A stretch of 64,000 bases of DNA, taken from the NCBI RefSeq assembly GCF_024498195.1, contig NZ_CP101824.1:2604001-2668000 (forward strand). Reading direction: 5' to 3'. Below the pieces are notes generated by a model. That model was not told the origin of the DNA. It saw only the letters and a list, made by a program, of their open reading frames with translations, and did no database searches. This document shows, piece by piece, positions 16,834 through 26,219 of this stretch. Numbering within the stretch: position 1 is the first letter of the stretch; each line of letters begins with the position of its first letter. The position numbers were made by a program, and so were the translations under genes. The stretch is from Halovivax cerinus (GTDB lineage Archaea > Halobacteriota > Halobacteria > Halobacteriales > Natrialbaceae).

Positions 16834-17700
16834 GTGCGGTCGGTAGTCCTGACCAAAGGCGTCCCCGACTTCAGCGAAGGAGCGGTCTCTTTCAACGAGG
16901 AGGGTCACCTGGAACGGGGAAAGACGCCGACGGTGATGAACCCCAACGACGAATTCGCCCTGCAAGCGGCGTTGCAGACCCGGGTTCGTCACGGGGGGCA
17001 CGTTTCGGTCATGAGTATGGGTCCGCCGGGATACAAGGAGATACTCGGCGAGGCGATGGAGTCCGTCTACGCCGACGATCTCTACTTGCTATCGGACCGT
17101 GCCTGCGCCGCGGCCGACACCTGGGCGACGGCGATCACGCTCAGCGCCGGTCTGGAGACCTACCAGGAGGAAGTCGGCGACATCGACCTGGTGTTCGCCG
17201 GCTTCAAGACGGCCGACGGCGAGACCGGCCACACCGGTCCGCAGACCGCCTGGGCGATGGACTGGCCGATGGTAACCCACGCGCTCGCCCTCGACATCGA
17301 ACCCGACGAGGACCGACTGCGGGCGAAACGACTCGTCGAGGGCGACGTAGACGAGATCGAGACGGTCGAATCACGGCTTCCGAGCTTCGTCGTCGCCGAT
17401 CCGGAGTTCGAACCCTCCTACCGGAAGGCGGCCCACCGTCTCGAGCACAAGCGCCTTCGCCGCGAGACGAGAGCGCGCGCCGAAGAGTACGAGGACCACG
17501 TCACCGTCTGGGACCACCAGGCCCTGAACCTCGACCCGGACAGCATCGGCCTCGACGGGTCACCGACGATCGTCTCGTCGGTCGATCCGATCCCCAAGGC
17601 GCCCTCCGAGCGGGAGGCGACGATGGTCGATCCCGCCGACGAGGACGGAATGACAACGGTGGTAGAGGAACTGCAACCGTTCGCGGCGGGGGGTGAGTGA
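16834..17700 (+). CDS. fixA: Electron transfer flavoprotein beta subunit
   Basis: 288 aa, GTG start. ETF beta/FixA family: carries the AMP-binding part of the heterodimeric FAD flavoprotein that accepts electrons from acyl-CoA dehydrogenases. Visible signatures: an N-terminal VVLTKGVPD strand, LETYQEEVGDIDLVFAGFKTADGETGHTGPQ-type nucleotide-binding region, and a C-terminal IVSSVDPIPKAPSEREA segment typical of FixA. First gene of fixA-fixB-fixC(X); its stop overlaps the start region of fixB. A 16-codon upstream ORF overlaps its start codon. Confidence 0.92.
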   Translation: MRSVVLTKGVPDFSEGAVSFNEEGHLERGKTPTVMNPNDEFALQAALQTRVRHGGHVSVMSMGPPGYKEILGEAMESVYADDLYLLSDRACAAADTWATAITLSAGLETYQEEVGDIDLVFAGFKTADGETGHTGPQTAWAMDWPMVTHALALDIEPDEDRLRAKRLVEGDVDEIETVESRLPSFVVADPEFEPSYRKAAHRLEHKRLRRETRARAEEYEDHVTVWDHQALNLDPDSIGLDGSPTIVSSVDPIPKAPSEREATMVDPADEDGMTTVVEELQPFAAGGE

Positions 17701-17702
17701 CG

Positions 17703-19319
17703 ATGGTAGACCCCGACGAACACACGGTCGCGGAACTGCGCGACGAACTGGACGCCGTCGACGACCTCGACACCCTGAGCGCCGTCCTCGACGCCGAGCG
17801 CGAGGGCCAGGACCGAAAGACGGCACGCGAAGCCGTCGAGAAACGGATGGACGAACTCCGCGAGGCGGGCGAGGTCGACGCCCCCGAAACCGAGGGCGAG
17901 TACGAAGACCCCGACGACGCCGACGCGGCGGACGAAGCGGACGCGGATACGGACGGAGACGGCGACGAAACCGAACCCGACGCCGACGACGGCGATGGTG
18001 GCGAGGCGGACGACGCGGCGAAAGACACCGACGAGACGGACGACGCGGCGAACGACGCGGACGACGAGGCGGACAACGACGACGGGCTCAGCCACCCGAC
18101 CCGGGACAAGAAGCACATTCGGGCGCTCCAGGGCGGACACTACGAGGACATGTGGGTCTTCTGTGAGACCCAGCAGGGCGAGTTGCTCGACGTCTCGAAG
18201 GAGATGCTCGGCAAAGCCCGCGAGTTGATGGATCAGTACGCCGCGGACTACGGCGACGACGAGCAGGTCGTCGCCTTCTTGATGGGGGACGACTGTCGCG
18301 AACTGGCGACAGAGGCGATTACGTACGGCGCCGACGTCGCCGTCTTCCACGACGACGACCGACTCGCACGCTTTCTCAACACGCCGTACACGCGGATTGC
18401 GGCCCACATGGCACGCGGGGAGGGAACCTTCGACGACGACAGCTGGTACGACTACGACGAACCGCGCTACGCCCTGTACCCCGCGACGAACAACGGCCGA
18501 GACCTCTCGGCGACGGTCCAGGCCGAACTCGACTCCGGACTCGCCTCTGACTGCTCCGACCTCTTCATCGAAGAGGAGAAGATATCGAACCCCGTCAAGA
18601 CTGGCGAACCAGGGGAGAAGAAGGTGTTCGAGAAAGTCCTTCACATGAAGCGGCCGGACTTCTCCGGGTTCGAGTACTCCACGATCCTCTGTCTCGACAA
18701 CCCCGATCGGGACTTCCACCCGCAAGGGGCGTCGGTCATCCCCGGGACGTTCGACGTGCCCGAGCCGGATCCCGATCGCGACGGACTCGTCGTGGAGCAC
18801 GACATGGACCTCGACGAGGAGTGGTTCACCGTCACCGTCGAGGAGTACGACGAACTCGACGAGGGCGTCGATCTCACCGGACACGACGTCGTCGTCTGCC
18901 TCGGCCGCGGGATCGGCGACGCGCCGACCGAGGGCATCGAACTCGGACTCGACCTCGTCGACGCGTTCGAGGACGCCGCCCTCGGCATCACGCGCGGTAT
19001 CGTCACCTCGTCCTACCAGTTCGACGGCCACGTGCAGGACTACACGGGCGAGGACCGACAGATCGGCGAGACCGGGCAGGTCGTGGCGCCCGACCTCTAC
19101 ATCGCTGCCGGTGTCTCGGGGGCCGTCCAGCACAAGGTCGGGATGGACGACTCGGAGACGATCGTGGCGATCAACACCGATCCAGACGCGCGGGTCCACG
19201 ACTTCTCCGACTACTTCGTCGAGGGGGACCTCTTCGAGGTGCTCCCGCGGCTGACCGACGCGGTCGAGAGCGGTGACGTGAGTATGGAAGCGGTTGCCGA
19301 CGGAGGTGACGACACATGA
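17703..19319 (+). CDS. fixB: Electron transfer flavoprotein alpha subunit with N-terminal extension
   Basis: 538 aa from ATG 17703; a GTG 6 bases upstream is also in frame. The C-terminal 330 residues are a standard ETF alpha: FAD-binding domain with TRGIVTSSYQFD, QDYTGEDRQIGETGQVVAPDLYIA, GVSGAVQHKVGMDDSETIVAINTDP. Residues 1-135 are extra: a helical segment (VAELRDELDAVDDLDTLSAV, EKRMDELREAGEVD) and then a very acidic Asp/Glu/Ala linker (about 65-120). Such an extension is not needed for FAD binding; it may dock partners or aid solubility in high salt. Its last codons overlap the fixC start. Confidence 0.92.
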   Translation: MVDPDEHTVAELRDELDAVDDLDTLSAVLDAEREGQDRKTAREAVEKRMDELREAGEVDAPETEGEYEDPDDADAADEADADTDGDGDETEPDADDGDGGEADDAAKDTDETDDAANDADDEADNDDGLSHPTRDKKHIRALQGGHYEDMWVFCETQQGELLDVSKEMLGKARELMDQYAADYGDDEQVVAFLMGDDCRELATEAITYGADVAVFHDDDRLARFLNTPYTRIAAHMARGEGTFDDDSWYDYDEPRYALYPATNNGRDLSATVQAELDSGLASDCSDLFIEEEKISNPVKTGEPGEKKVFEKVLHMKRPDFSGFEYSTILCLDNPDRDFHPQGASVIPGTFDVPEPDPDRDGLVVEHDMDLDEEWFTVTVEEYDELDEGVDLTGHDVVVCLGRGIGDAPTEGIELGLDLVDAFEDAALGITRGIVTSSYQFDGHVQDYTGEDRQIGETGQVVAPDLYIAAGVSGAVQHKVGMDDSETIVAINTDPDARVHDFSDYFVEGDLFEVLPRLTDAVESGDVSMEAVADGGDDT

Positions 19320-20995
19320 CGGATACAGGCGAGTACGAACACTACGAGGCGATCGTCGTCGGCTGCGGTCCCGGCGGGGCCGCCGCCGCGGCGCGACTGG
19401 CAGATCATGGGGTAGAGACGCTGGTACTCGAACGCGGGGTGGAGGCGGGGTCGAAGAACGTCTCCGGCGGACTCGTCTACGCGGAGGAGTCGGCGCCGTA
19501 CACGATGGACGACCTCTTCGACGGCTTCCGTGAGGAGGCGGCCGAACGACCGGTGACCGACTACGAGATTCACAACGTCGCCGGAAACAAGGTAAAGTCG
19601 ATCTCACTCGAGGATCTCCACGAACACGACACCGACTGGTGTGACGCCGTCCTCCGGCGCAAGATGGACTCGTGGCTCGAAGACCGCGTCCACGAGAAGA
19701 CGAGCGAGACGGGCGGTGGCGTCCTGACTGGCGTGCGCGTCAACGGCCTGCTGCGCGAGAACGGCGAGATCGTGGGGGTCACCTGCGACGAACTCGATCC
19801 GATCACGGCGGACGTGATCGTCGCGGCGGACGGCGTCAACTCCGAGCTCGCACGCGACGCGGGCCTGATGGACTGGGACGAGCCGGACGAGTGGTTCCAG
19901 GGCGTCAAGGCCGTCGTCGAGATGGATCCCGACGACATCGCGGATCGATTCGACGTCGACGAAGACGAGGGTGCAGCCCACCTGTTCTCTGGTGACCTCT
20001 TCTCCGGCGTCCGCGGCGGCGGGTTCCTCTACACCAACGAGGAGTCGGTCTCGATCGGGACCGTCTTCCACTTAGACAGCCTCCTCGCCGAGGAGGCGGA
20101 ACCGCACGAGTTACTCGACGCCTTGCTGACACACCCGTTGCTCGCCCAGTGGCTCGGCGACGACTACCGCGAACGGGAGTACAGCGCGAAACTCGTCCCC
20201 GACTCGAAGAAGGTGGCGCACCCGTCGCCATATCGCGGGCGGCTCCTCCTGGTCGGGGATGCCGCCGGCCAGATGCAGGCCCAGGGTCCGATCATCAAGG
20301 GCATGAATCACGCCGTCTCCGCGGGTGCGCTCGCCGCGGACGCGTTCGCGAGTACACGCACCGAATCTGCGCCGGATGCGGCCGGGCGCAGCTACGTCGA
20401 CATGCTGGAGAAGTCCGGCACGATGGACAAACTGCGCCCGCGGCGGTATCGACTGGCGAGTGCGGTCGGCGAGAACGACCTCGTCGAGCGTGTGACGAAC
20501 GGCCTCCTGAAATCGAAGATCGGCCGCGTCGCGGCGACGAATCGGCTCTCGGCGACAGTCCTCGAGAAGGCGTACAACTCCCCATTCATGGTCGGGATGC
20601 TCCCCGACACGAGCACGGGGTACGTGACGCTCCCGACGGTCCTCGGCGAAGAGCTCGGACGGACGGTCCGCTGGGACTCCGAGGTCGATCCGCCGAGTCT
20701 GGAAGAACGCATCGGCGACCTCACGTACAATACGGACGTCGGCAACCCGCACATCCGCCTGTTAGACGAGTCCTACGAGGCGAGCGGGGCGGCGGTCGCG
20801 GCCTGTCCCGTCAGCGCCGAGGACTTCGGCGGTGGCTGTTATCGCTCCGAGGTCGTCGAGACGAACGGCTCCGCCGAGCGCCTGGTTAGCTTAGACACCC
20901 AGCCCTGCGTGGAGTGTGGGACCTGTGCCGTCGTGGCGGAGACGGAGTGGGAACACCCGAGCGGAACAAAGGGCGTCGAGTTCAAGCAGGGCTGA
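19316..20995 (+). CDS. fixC: ETF-quinone oxidoreductase FixC fused to FixX-like ferredoxin
   Basis: 559 aa. Residues 10-40 hold a GxGxxG dinucleotide-binding motif (VVGCGPGGAAAAARLADHG) and the FAD-domain motif LLVGDAAGQ is near residue 315, both of the FixC/geranylgeranyl-reductase flavoprotein group. The last 90 residues carry ACPVSAEDFGGGCY and CVECGTCAVVAE, matching the small iron-sulfur protein FixX that is normally a separate gene. It moves electrons from ETF to the membrane quinone pool. ATG start overlaps the fixB stop (TGACG), so the genes are translationally coupled. Confidence 0.92.
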   Translation: MTDTGEYEHYEAIVVGCGPGGAAAAARLADHGVETLVLERGVEAGSKNVSGGLVYAEESAPYTMDDLFDGFREEAAERPVTDYEIHNVAGNKVKSISLEDLHEHDTDWCDAVLRRKMDSWLEDRVHEKTSETGGGVLTGVRVNGLLRENGEIVGVTCDELDPITADVIVAADGVNSELARDAGLMDWDEPDEWFQGVKAVVEMDPDDIADRFDVDEDEGAAHLFSGDLFSGVRGGGFLYTNEESVSIGTVFHLDSLLAEEAEPHELLDALLTHPLLAQWLGDDYREREYSAKLVPDSKKVAHPSPYRGRLLLVGDAAGQMQAQGPIIKGMNHAVSAGALAADAFASTRTESAPDAAGRSYVDMLEKSGTMDKLRPRRYRLASAVGENDLVERVTNGLLKSKIGRVAATNRLSATVLEKAYNSPFMVGMLPDTSTGYVTLPTVLGEELGRTVRWDSEVDPPSLEERIGDLTYNTDVGNPHIRLLDESYEASGAAVAACPVSAEDFGGGCYRSEVVETNGSAERLVSLDTQPCVECGTCAVVAETEWEHPSGTKGVEFKQG

Positions 20996-21026
20996 CGGAC
21001 TCGACGCCGCTCCTGACGCCACTTCG

Positions 21027-21398
21027 ATGGAACACCACGGTGCGCGCATCCTGGCGCTGGCCCGGCGGGCAGAGCGGGACCGCCGTCGCTGTGAGAGTGA
21101 TGGTCACGCCAGCGTCGCCGATCCCGAAGGGCGCTACCTCCGGGAGGGCGCCGGGCACGCTATCTGGCTCTACGTCGAGGGCCGCACGGGTGGCCGCTTC
21201 GTGCAGTTCTCACCGGCCGAGTACGACGCGCTCGAAGGCGCGATGAACGACTGGCTCGCGTGTTACGCGCGTTCCCGTGGCGTCGATTTGGACCCTGCGT
21301 TCACGCTTCGGACGGCCGCAGAACTGTTGCTGGAGACGCGAAACGTCCACGACGTTGCCGAAGTACTGATCGACGCTCCGACCCGCGGGTCGCGCTGA
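21027..21398 (+). CDS. Small conserved protein at the end of the ETF operon
   Basis: 123 aa from ATG 21027. A soluble alpha/beta protein: EGAGHAIWLYVEG, GGRFVQFSPAEYDALEGAMNDWLACYAR, then a helical C terminus (TLRTAAELLLETRNVHDVAEVL). No known domain is recognised. It begins 31 bases after fixCX and is probably co-transcribed, so it may be an accessory or regulatory protein for the ETF branch (inference from position only). Confidence 0.7.
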   Translation: MEHHGARILALARRAERDRRRCESDGHASVADPEGRYLREGAGHAIWLYVEGRTGGRFVQFSPAEYDALEGAMNDWLACYARSRGVDLDPAFTLRTAAELLLETRNVHDVAEVLIDAPTRGSR

Positions 21399-21473
21399 CG
21401 GCGGCGCCGTCGCTCGCCGGCTAGCGTGTCGTGAAGAATGGTTCGTGATACCGGGAAAACGCTGGTCGCCGTT

Positions 21474-21668
21474 TTACAGGCGGGTGACGTTGGTCGCCCG
21501 GGGGCCCTTGGGGGCCTGTTCGATGTCGAATTCGATGTCTGTGCCTTCTTCGAGGTCCGGACCGCCAACGTCTTCCATGTGGAAGAAAACGTCATCGTCC
21601 GCGTCGTCCGTCGAAATGAAACCGTAGCCGCCTGTGTCGTTGAAGAAATCAACGTTACCTTCTGCCAT
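21474..21668 (-). CDS. cspA: Cold-shock domain protein
   Basis: 64 aa, the usual length. RNA-binding motifs GYGFIST (RNP1-like) and DVFFHMEDV (RNP2-like) are present, and the C-terminal KGPRATNVTRL matches the family end. It binds single-stranded RNA/DNA and melts mRNA structure. Acidic version typical of haloarchaea. Convergent with the ETF operon. Confidence 0.95.
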   Translation of the reverse strand: MAEGNVDFFNDTGGYGFISTDDADDDVFFHMEDVGGPDLEEGTDIEFDIEQAPKGPRATNVTRL

Positions 21669-21810
21669 TGCTTCTAAGGGGAGGGGAGGGCCACGGATAA
21701 GGCTTCCGTGGGTACCACTCACGCGTGAACACGGGACTCGGTGGCGCTGTAGACGTTCCCACGCGGCGTCTATTGCCTGGTAGACGCGATCCCCGGATCG
21801 AACGGTGGGA

Positions 21811-22290
21811 TCAGTCGCTCACCGGTTCGGACGACGCCACCACGCCGTCGCGCTCGGGTGAGGGATCGTCGACCGGTCCGGCCGCATCGAGTGCGCGTCG
21901 GGCGTGGAAGGCGACCGAGAAGTCCTGGGGGCTCGGGATCGCACAGGCGAGCCAGCCGAGGACGAACGCGGTCGGGATGGGATGAGCGAGCGATGGCGCG
22001 TGGCCGACGGTCGCGAGCGCGAAGGGAGCTATCGAAAGGGTCAGCGGGGCGAGTGCACCAAGCTGGAGGGCCCACGTTGGCGAGTCGGGGCCGGGATCGG
22101 GGTGGACGACGGCCCACGGGGTTCGGGCGAGCCACCGGATCGGGTGGCCGTCGCGGCGGGGGAAGATCGACACGGTGTAGGGGATCCCACTCAGGTGGAG
22201 GACGGCGGCGTGGGTTCCTTCGTGGGCGAGGAGGCCGGCACTCACGCCGAGGGCGAGCGACGCCGTGACCAACGTGAGTTCCGGGACCAT
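21811..22290 (-). CDS. Multi-spanning membrane protein with HExxH motif
   Basis: 159 aa. Hydrophobic segments at about 3-25, 85-105 and 112-130. The motif HEGTH lies at residues 23-27 at the end of TM1, as in membrane zincins (site-2-protease-like / DUF3267). No second metal-ligand motif can be proven. A possible intramembrane or membrane-associated peptidase. Confidence 0.65.
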   Translation of the reverse strand: MVPELTLVTASLALGVSAGLLAHEGTHAAVLHLSGIPYTVSIFPRRDGHPIRWLARTPWAVVHPDPGPDSPTWALQLGALAPLTLSIAPFALATVGHAPSLAHPIPTAFVLGWLACAIPSPQDFSVAFHARRALDAAGPVDDPSPERDGVVASSEPVSD

Positions 22291-22431
22291 GCGCGCGAGC
22301 CACAGCGGGTGTCCACGGCTGTGTCTCGCATCAGGGGCTGGATCCGGGATCGAGAAACGCCTCGGGGTTTGCAGATCGTGCAGTTAAGAGGGGACGCGTC
22401 GTCTCTCGCCGATCGCGTTCGACGGGGCGAC

Positions 22432-22878
22432 TCACCCGTCGGGATCGAGTTCGACGGTCGTCAGCGATCGATCGAGGTGACAGACCTCGTGCGGCGGGTC
22501 GCCGGTCACGCGTACGATTCGGGCCGACTCGGCGGGGTCGATCCCGTCCGGCTCGCACAGGTGGTGACTCGGGCACTCGACGTACGGACAGGGACCGCCG
22601 AGGGTGGCTTCGCTTCCGGCGAACGCCCCTTCGTCCGGCACGTTCGCCTGCACGGTCGTCGGTTCAACCTCCACGGCGCGTACGCCGCCGTCGTGGAGGG
22701 CACACTCTAAGAGCTGGGCGTTCTCCCTGACGTCGGTCACGCGGTAGCGCTGGCCTGGTTCCAGCGTGAGGCACTGGCTCCGGTACGGGCAGCCGGCGCA
22801 GGCGTCGGCCTCGCCCTCGTAGACGAACTCCGTTCCGGGTTCGGCAAGGCCATCGCCGATCAGGGTGATCGTCGACAT
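22432..22878 (-). CDS. UPF0179 family protein
   Basis: 148 aa from ATG 22878. Archaeal UPF0179 features: ITLIGDGLAEPGTEFVYEG start, a cysteine cluster CAGCPYRSQCL, a second cluster CPYVECPSHHLCEPDG and a last CHLD. The eight cysteines probably bind zinc or an iron-sulfur cluster. Function is unknown. Confidence 0.9.
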   Translation of the reverse strand: MSTITLIGDGLAEPGTEFVYEGEADACAGCPYRSQCLTLEPGQRYRVTDVRENAQLLECALHDGGVRAVEVEPTTVQANVPDEGAFAGSEATLGGPCPYVECPSHHLCEPDGIDPAESARIVRVTGDPPHEVCHLDRSLTTVELDPDG

Positions 22879-23052
22879 GGGTCTATCTATTCGCCGAGCG
22901 AGGTTAAGCCCGGCGGGCCGAGGTGGTCGCTCCCACCGTGGACGGAGAATCGTCGGGTCGGTGCAGACGAGTTCGCTCTCCACGGAGACGGCAGACTTCC
23001 GGGGCGAGCAGGCTCCGCCAGTGGTGGTGAGAGTGACTGGTAGATGCGGGAG

Positions 23053-23454
23053 TCACTCCGATCGGCCGGTCAGCTCGTCCAGTCGATCCAGGTACTCGTG
23101 ACGGGGTACCTGATAGGCGTCACGATACGCGATCTCGCCGGCGGCGAACCGATCGAGCAGGTCGAACGTAATCGCCTCGGCGTCGGCTCGCGTTTCCGTG
23201 CGGCGGACCTCGTCTACGTACACGTCCGGCTCCAGGTACAGGGTGACGAACCAGTCGTCGTGGACGGTCCGGTCGGTCGGATTCTGTGCTGGTCGGCGCG
23301 TCCGTGCGCCGTGCGTGAGATAACAGACGGGGAGGCAGGGTGCGGGGAAGTCACTCCCGTCGAACACGTCGGGGCGGTAGGCGTAGACCGTCCGACCCGT
23401 ATCGTCGTCGGCCCAGACGACCCACCCGTCCGGAACGTCGGCCGGCGCTGGCAT
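23053..23454 (-). CDS. Conserved haloarchaeal protein (DUF5820-like)
   Basis: 133 aa from ATG 23454. Contains GWVVWADDDTGRTVYAYRPD, a CLPVCYLTHG segment and LYLEPDVYVDE, then a helical C terminus ending DRLDELTGRSE. Soluble, acidic. The DUF number is given from memory and not certain. Function is unknown. Confidence 0.75.
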   Translation of the reverse strand: MPAPADVPDGWVVWADDDTGRTVYAYRPDVFDGSDFPAPCLPVCYLTHGARTRRPAQNPTDRTVHDDWFVTLYLEPDVYVDEVRRTETRADAEAITFDLLDRFAAGEIAYRDAYQVPRHEYLDRLDELTGRSE

Positions 23455-24143
23455 GTGCCCCGCTACGACACCCGTTCCTATAGCCTCCGTGGTTGGGGTG
23501 GAACACTCCGTCGCCACAGAGTCTGTGTCTGTCGGGCGTGGTGGCCGACGTCAGCGAGTGTCGAGCCTCAGATCCGGCCGCAGTGCGTGACGAGTGGACG
23601 GCGTTCGACGGCAGCGATCGACCGGCGTCGGAGCCGGATCCGACGCTTCGAACTGCGTGCCAGCGCCGATCGGTGTGCTGTCGCGCGAGCCGATCGTGGC
23701 ACACGCAAGCACACGGTATACCCGCGCGTCTCCTGTTTCCGAACTATACGGACTCCAGCCGATTCAGTCTGCAGGGAGATTCGGACCGAAACACGCCGCC
23801 TATAAATCCCTTGGGGGCAAGCTTATATGGCTGGAATACTACCATATTAAACACCATCGATATCCGTTCGTCGATCGGTGCCGCACAGCTCGCGGGCGTA
23901 CTCGCCCGTGTGAACGAGGCTCACAATGGTGTGGACGTCCCACCGAACGCGCTGGATCGGTCCCGCGAGGAGTTGCCGGTCACCGGTTCGGATTCGGGCC
24001 GGGAACGAACGAACCGATCGATGGAAACGGACGCCGTGCGAGCCGACGGCGACTGCTCCCTGCGGTTCGGGGGTCGGCGATCGGCCGTCCCAACGGCCAG
24101 ACGCGCGACGGCAGCCGTGCGACCGACGGTCCTCAGTGATACT
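23455..24143. other. Long leader/intergenic region of the prkA operon
   Basis: 689 bases with no convincing gene, although frames remain open because of the GC content. Two TATA-like stretches occur: cctataaatcc around 23799-23809 and cttatatgg around 23822-23830. If these drive prkA, the mRNA has a leader of about 300 bases, unusual for haloarchaea, where most transcripts are leaderless. Confidence 0.5.
23799..23830 (+). promoter_or_regulatory. Candidate promoter(s) of the prkA operon
   Basis: Two overlapping AT-rich boxes (cctataaat and cttatatgg) in otherwise GC-rich DNA, followed by a further AT-rich stretch (accatattaaacacc, 23850-23864). Confidence 0.4.
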
Positions 24144-26219
24144 ATGACCAGTGATACGGACACGCTCGAACGACTCAGTACCGCCTACCAGCAATCGATG
24201 CCCGAAGACCTGCGAACTGCCAGATCGTTCGGCTGGTACCTGGAGGAACTTACCGCCGACCCGAAGATCGCCCGGAACGCCCACCAGCGGGTCGCGGACA
24301 TGTTCGATTACTACGGAACGACGTACGACGAGTCTCAGGGGCTCGTCGAGTACCATCTCGCCTCCCTCGATCCGTTGAACGACGGCGAGAACACGTTCTA
24401 CGGTCGCGTCGTCCACCAGGCGATCCACGAGTTCGTCAACAAGGTCAAATCCGGTTCTCGCAGGCTAGGGCCCGAACGCCGGATCAAACTCCTGCTCGGC
24501 CCGGTTGGCTCCGGGAAGTCACACTTCGATCGACAGCTCCGTCGGTACTTCGAGGAGTACACCCTGAAGCAGGACGGCCGGATGTACACGTTCCGCTGGA
24601 CGAACCTCTGTGACGTCATCCGTGATCAGGATCCGTCGGACGACGTCGTCCGCTCGCCGATGAACCAGGACCCGCTCGTCCTCTTGCCGATCGAACAGCG
24701 ACGCGACGTCATCGACGCGATGAACGAGGCGCTGGACGCTCCGTACACGATCCAGAACGAGCAGGCGCTGGACCCGGAGAGTGAGTTCTACATGGATCGA
24801 CTCCTCGCCCACTACGAAGACGACCTCCAGGCCGTCCTCGAGAACCACGTCGAAGTCGTCCGGCTCGTGGCCGACGAGAACAAGCGCCAGTGCCTGGAGA
24901 CGTTCGAACCGAAGGACAAGAAGAATCAGGACGAGACCGAACTCACCGGCGACGTCAACTACTCGAAGATCGCCGTCTACGGCGAGTCCGACCCGCGCGC
25001 GTTCGATTATTCGGGGGCGTTCTGTAACGCCAACCGCGGCATCTTCTCCGGCGAGGAGCTGCTCAAACTCCAGCGCGAGTTCCTCTACGACTTCCTGCAC
25101 GCGACCCAGGAGCAGACCATCAAGCCGAAGAACAACCCGCGGATCGACATCGACCAGGTGATCGTCGGGCGCACGAACATGCCCGAGTACAAGGACAAGA
25201 AGGGCGACGAGAAGATGGAGGCCTTCAACGACCGGACGAAACGCATCGACTTCCCCTACGTCCTTTCCTACGAAGACGAGGCTCGAATCTACGAGAAGAT
25301 GCTGGAGAACGCGGACGTCCCCGACATCCACGTCGAGCCGCACACCCTGGAGATGGCGGGCCTGTTCGGCGTCCTCACGCGGATCGAAGAGCCGGATTCG
25401 GACCGGGTCGACCTCCTCTCGAAGGCGAAGGCGTACAACGGCGAGATCGACGAGGCCGACGACGTCGACGTCAAGAAGCTCCGCGAGGAGGCAGACCAGG
25501 TCGCGGAGATCGGCGAGGGCATGGCCGGCATCTCGCCGCGGTTCATCGGCGACGAGATGGCCGAAGCGATCATGGACTCGAAGCACCGCGAACGGGGCTA
25601 CCTCTCGCCGCTGACCGTGTTCACTTTCTTCGAGGAAAACCTCGAGCACCACGGCTCGATCCCGGAAGCGGAGTTCGAGCGGTACTACCGCTATCTGGAA
25701 CGTGTCCGCGAGGAGTACCGCGAGCGCGCCATCGAGGACGTTCGAAACGCGCTGGCGTACGACGTCGAGGAGATCCAGCGCCAGGGCGAGAAGTACATGG
25801 ACCACGTGATGGCCCACATCGACGACGCCACGATCGAGGACGAACTCACCGGTCGCGAGCAAGAACCGGACGAGACCTTCCTGCGGGCCGTCGAGGAGGA
25901 ACTCGACATCCCTTCCGACCGCAAGGACGACTTCCGCCAGGAGGTCTCGAACTGGGTGTCGCGGCGCGCACGGGAGGGCGAAGCGTTCGATCCGACCGAC
26001 AACGAGCGGCTGCGGCGGGCCTTAGAGCGCAAACTCTGGGAGGACAAGAAGCACAACATCAACTTCTCCGCGCTCGTCAGCGCCGGCGAGATCGACGACG
26101 AGGAGCGCTCGGCGTGGATCGACGCGCTGGTCGAACAGGGCTACTCGGAAGACGGGGCGAAGGAGGTACTCGAGTTCGCGGGCGCCGAAGTCGCCCGCTC
26201 GGAGATCGAAGATCAATGA
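24144..26219 (+). CDS. prkA: PrkA-family serine protein kinase / AAA+ protein
   Basis: 691 aa from ATG 24144; the open frame extends upstream, but that part does not match the family. The N terminus (residues 1-90) has the PrkA pattern FADMFDYYGT-like region, then AAA+ Walker A GPVGSGKS near 116-123. Long helical C-terminal part with PRFIGDEMAEAIMDS and KYMDHVMAHIDD. Bacterial PrkA/YeaG proteins are reported as serine kinases or AAA+ proteases active in starvation and sporulation. First gene of prkA-prkA2-yeaH-spoVR; its stop overlaps the next start (ATGA). Confidence 0.93.
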   Translation: MTSDTDTLERLSTAYQQSMPEDLRTARSFGWYLEELTADPKIARNAHQRVADMFDYYGTTYDESQGLVEYHLASLDPLNDGENTFYGRVVHQAIHEFVNKVKSGSRRLGPERRIKLLLGPVGSGKSHFDRQLRRYFEEYTLKQDGRMYTFRWTNLCDVIRDQDPSDDVVRSPMNQDPLVLLPIEQRRDVIDAMNEALDAPYTIQNEQALDPESEFYMDRLLAHYEDDLQAVLENHVEVVRLVADENKRQCLETFEPKDKKNQDETELTGDVNYSKIAVYGESDPRAFDYSGAFCNANRGIFSGEELLKLQREFLYDFLHATQEQTIKPKNNPRIDIDQVIVGRTNMPEYKDKKGDEKMEAFNDRTKRIDFPYVLSYEDEARIYEKMLENADVPDIHVEPHTLEMAGLFGVLTRIEEPDSDRVDLLSKAKAYNGEIDEADDVDVKKLREEADQVAEIGEGMAGISPRFIGDEMAEAIMDSKHRERGYLSPLTVFTFFEENLEHHGSIPEAEFERYYRYLERVREEYRERAIEDVRNALAYDVEEIQRQGEKYMDHVMAHIDDATIEDELTGREQEPDETFLRAVEEELDIPSDRKDDFRQEVSNWVSRRAREGEAFDPTDNERLRRALERKLWEDKKHNINFSALVSAGEIDDEERSAWIDALVEQGYSEDGAKEVLEFAGAEVARSEIEDQ

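Noticed and set aside
23493-24143. N-terminal extension of PrkA by about 217 residues
   Set aside because: Composition is not haloarchaeal protein-like and includes TATA-like boxes; the family starts at ATG 24144.
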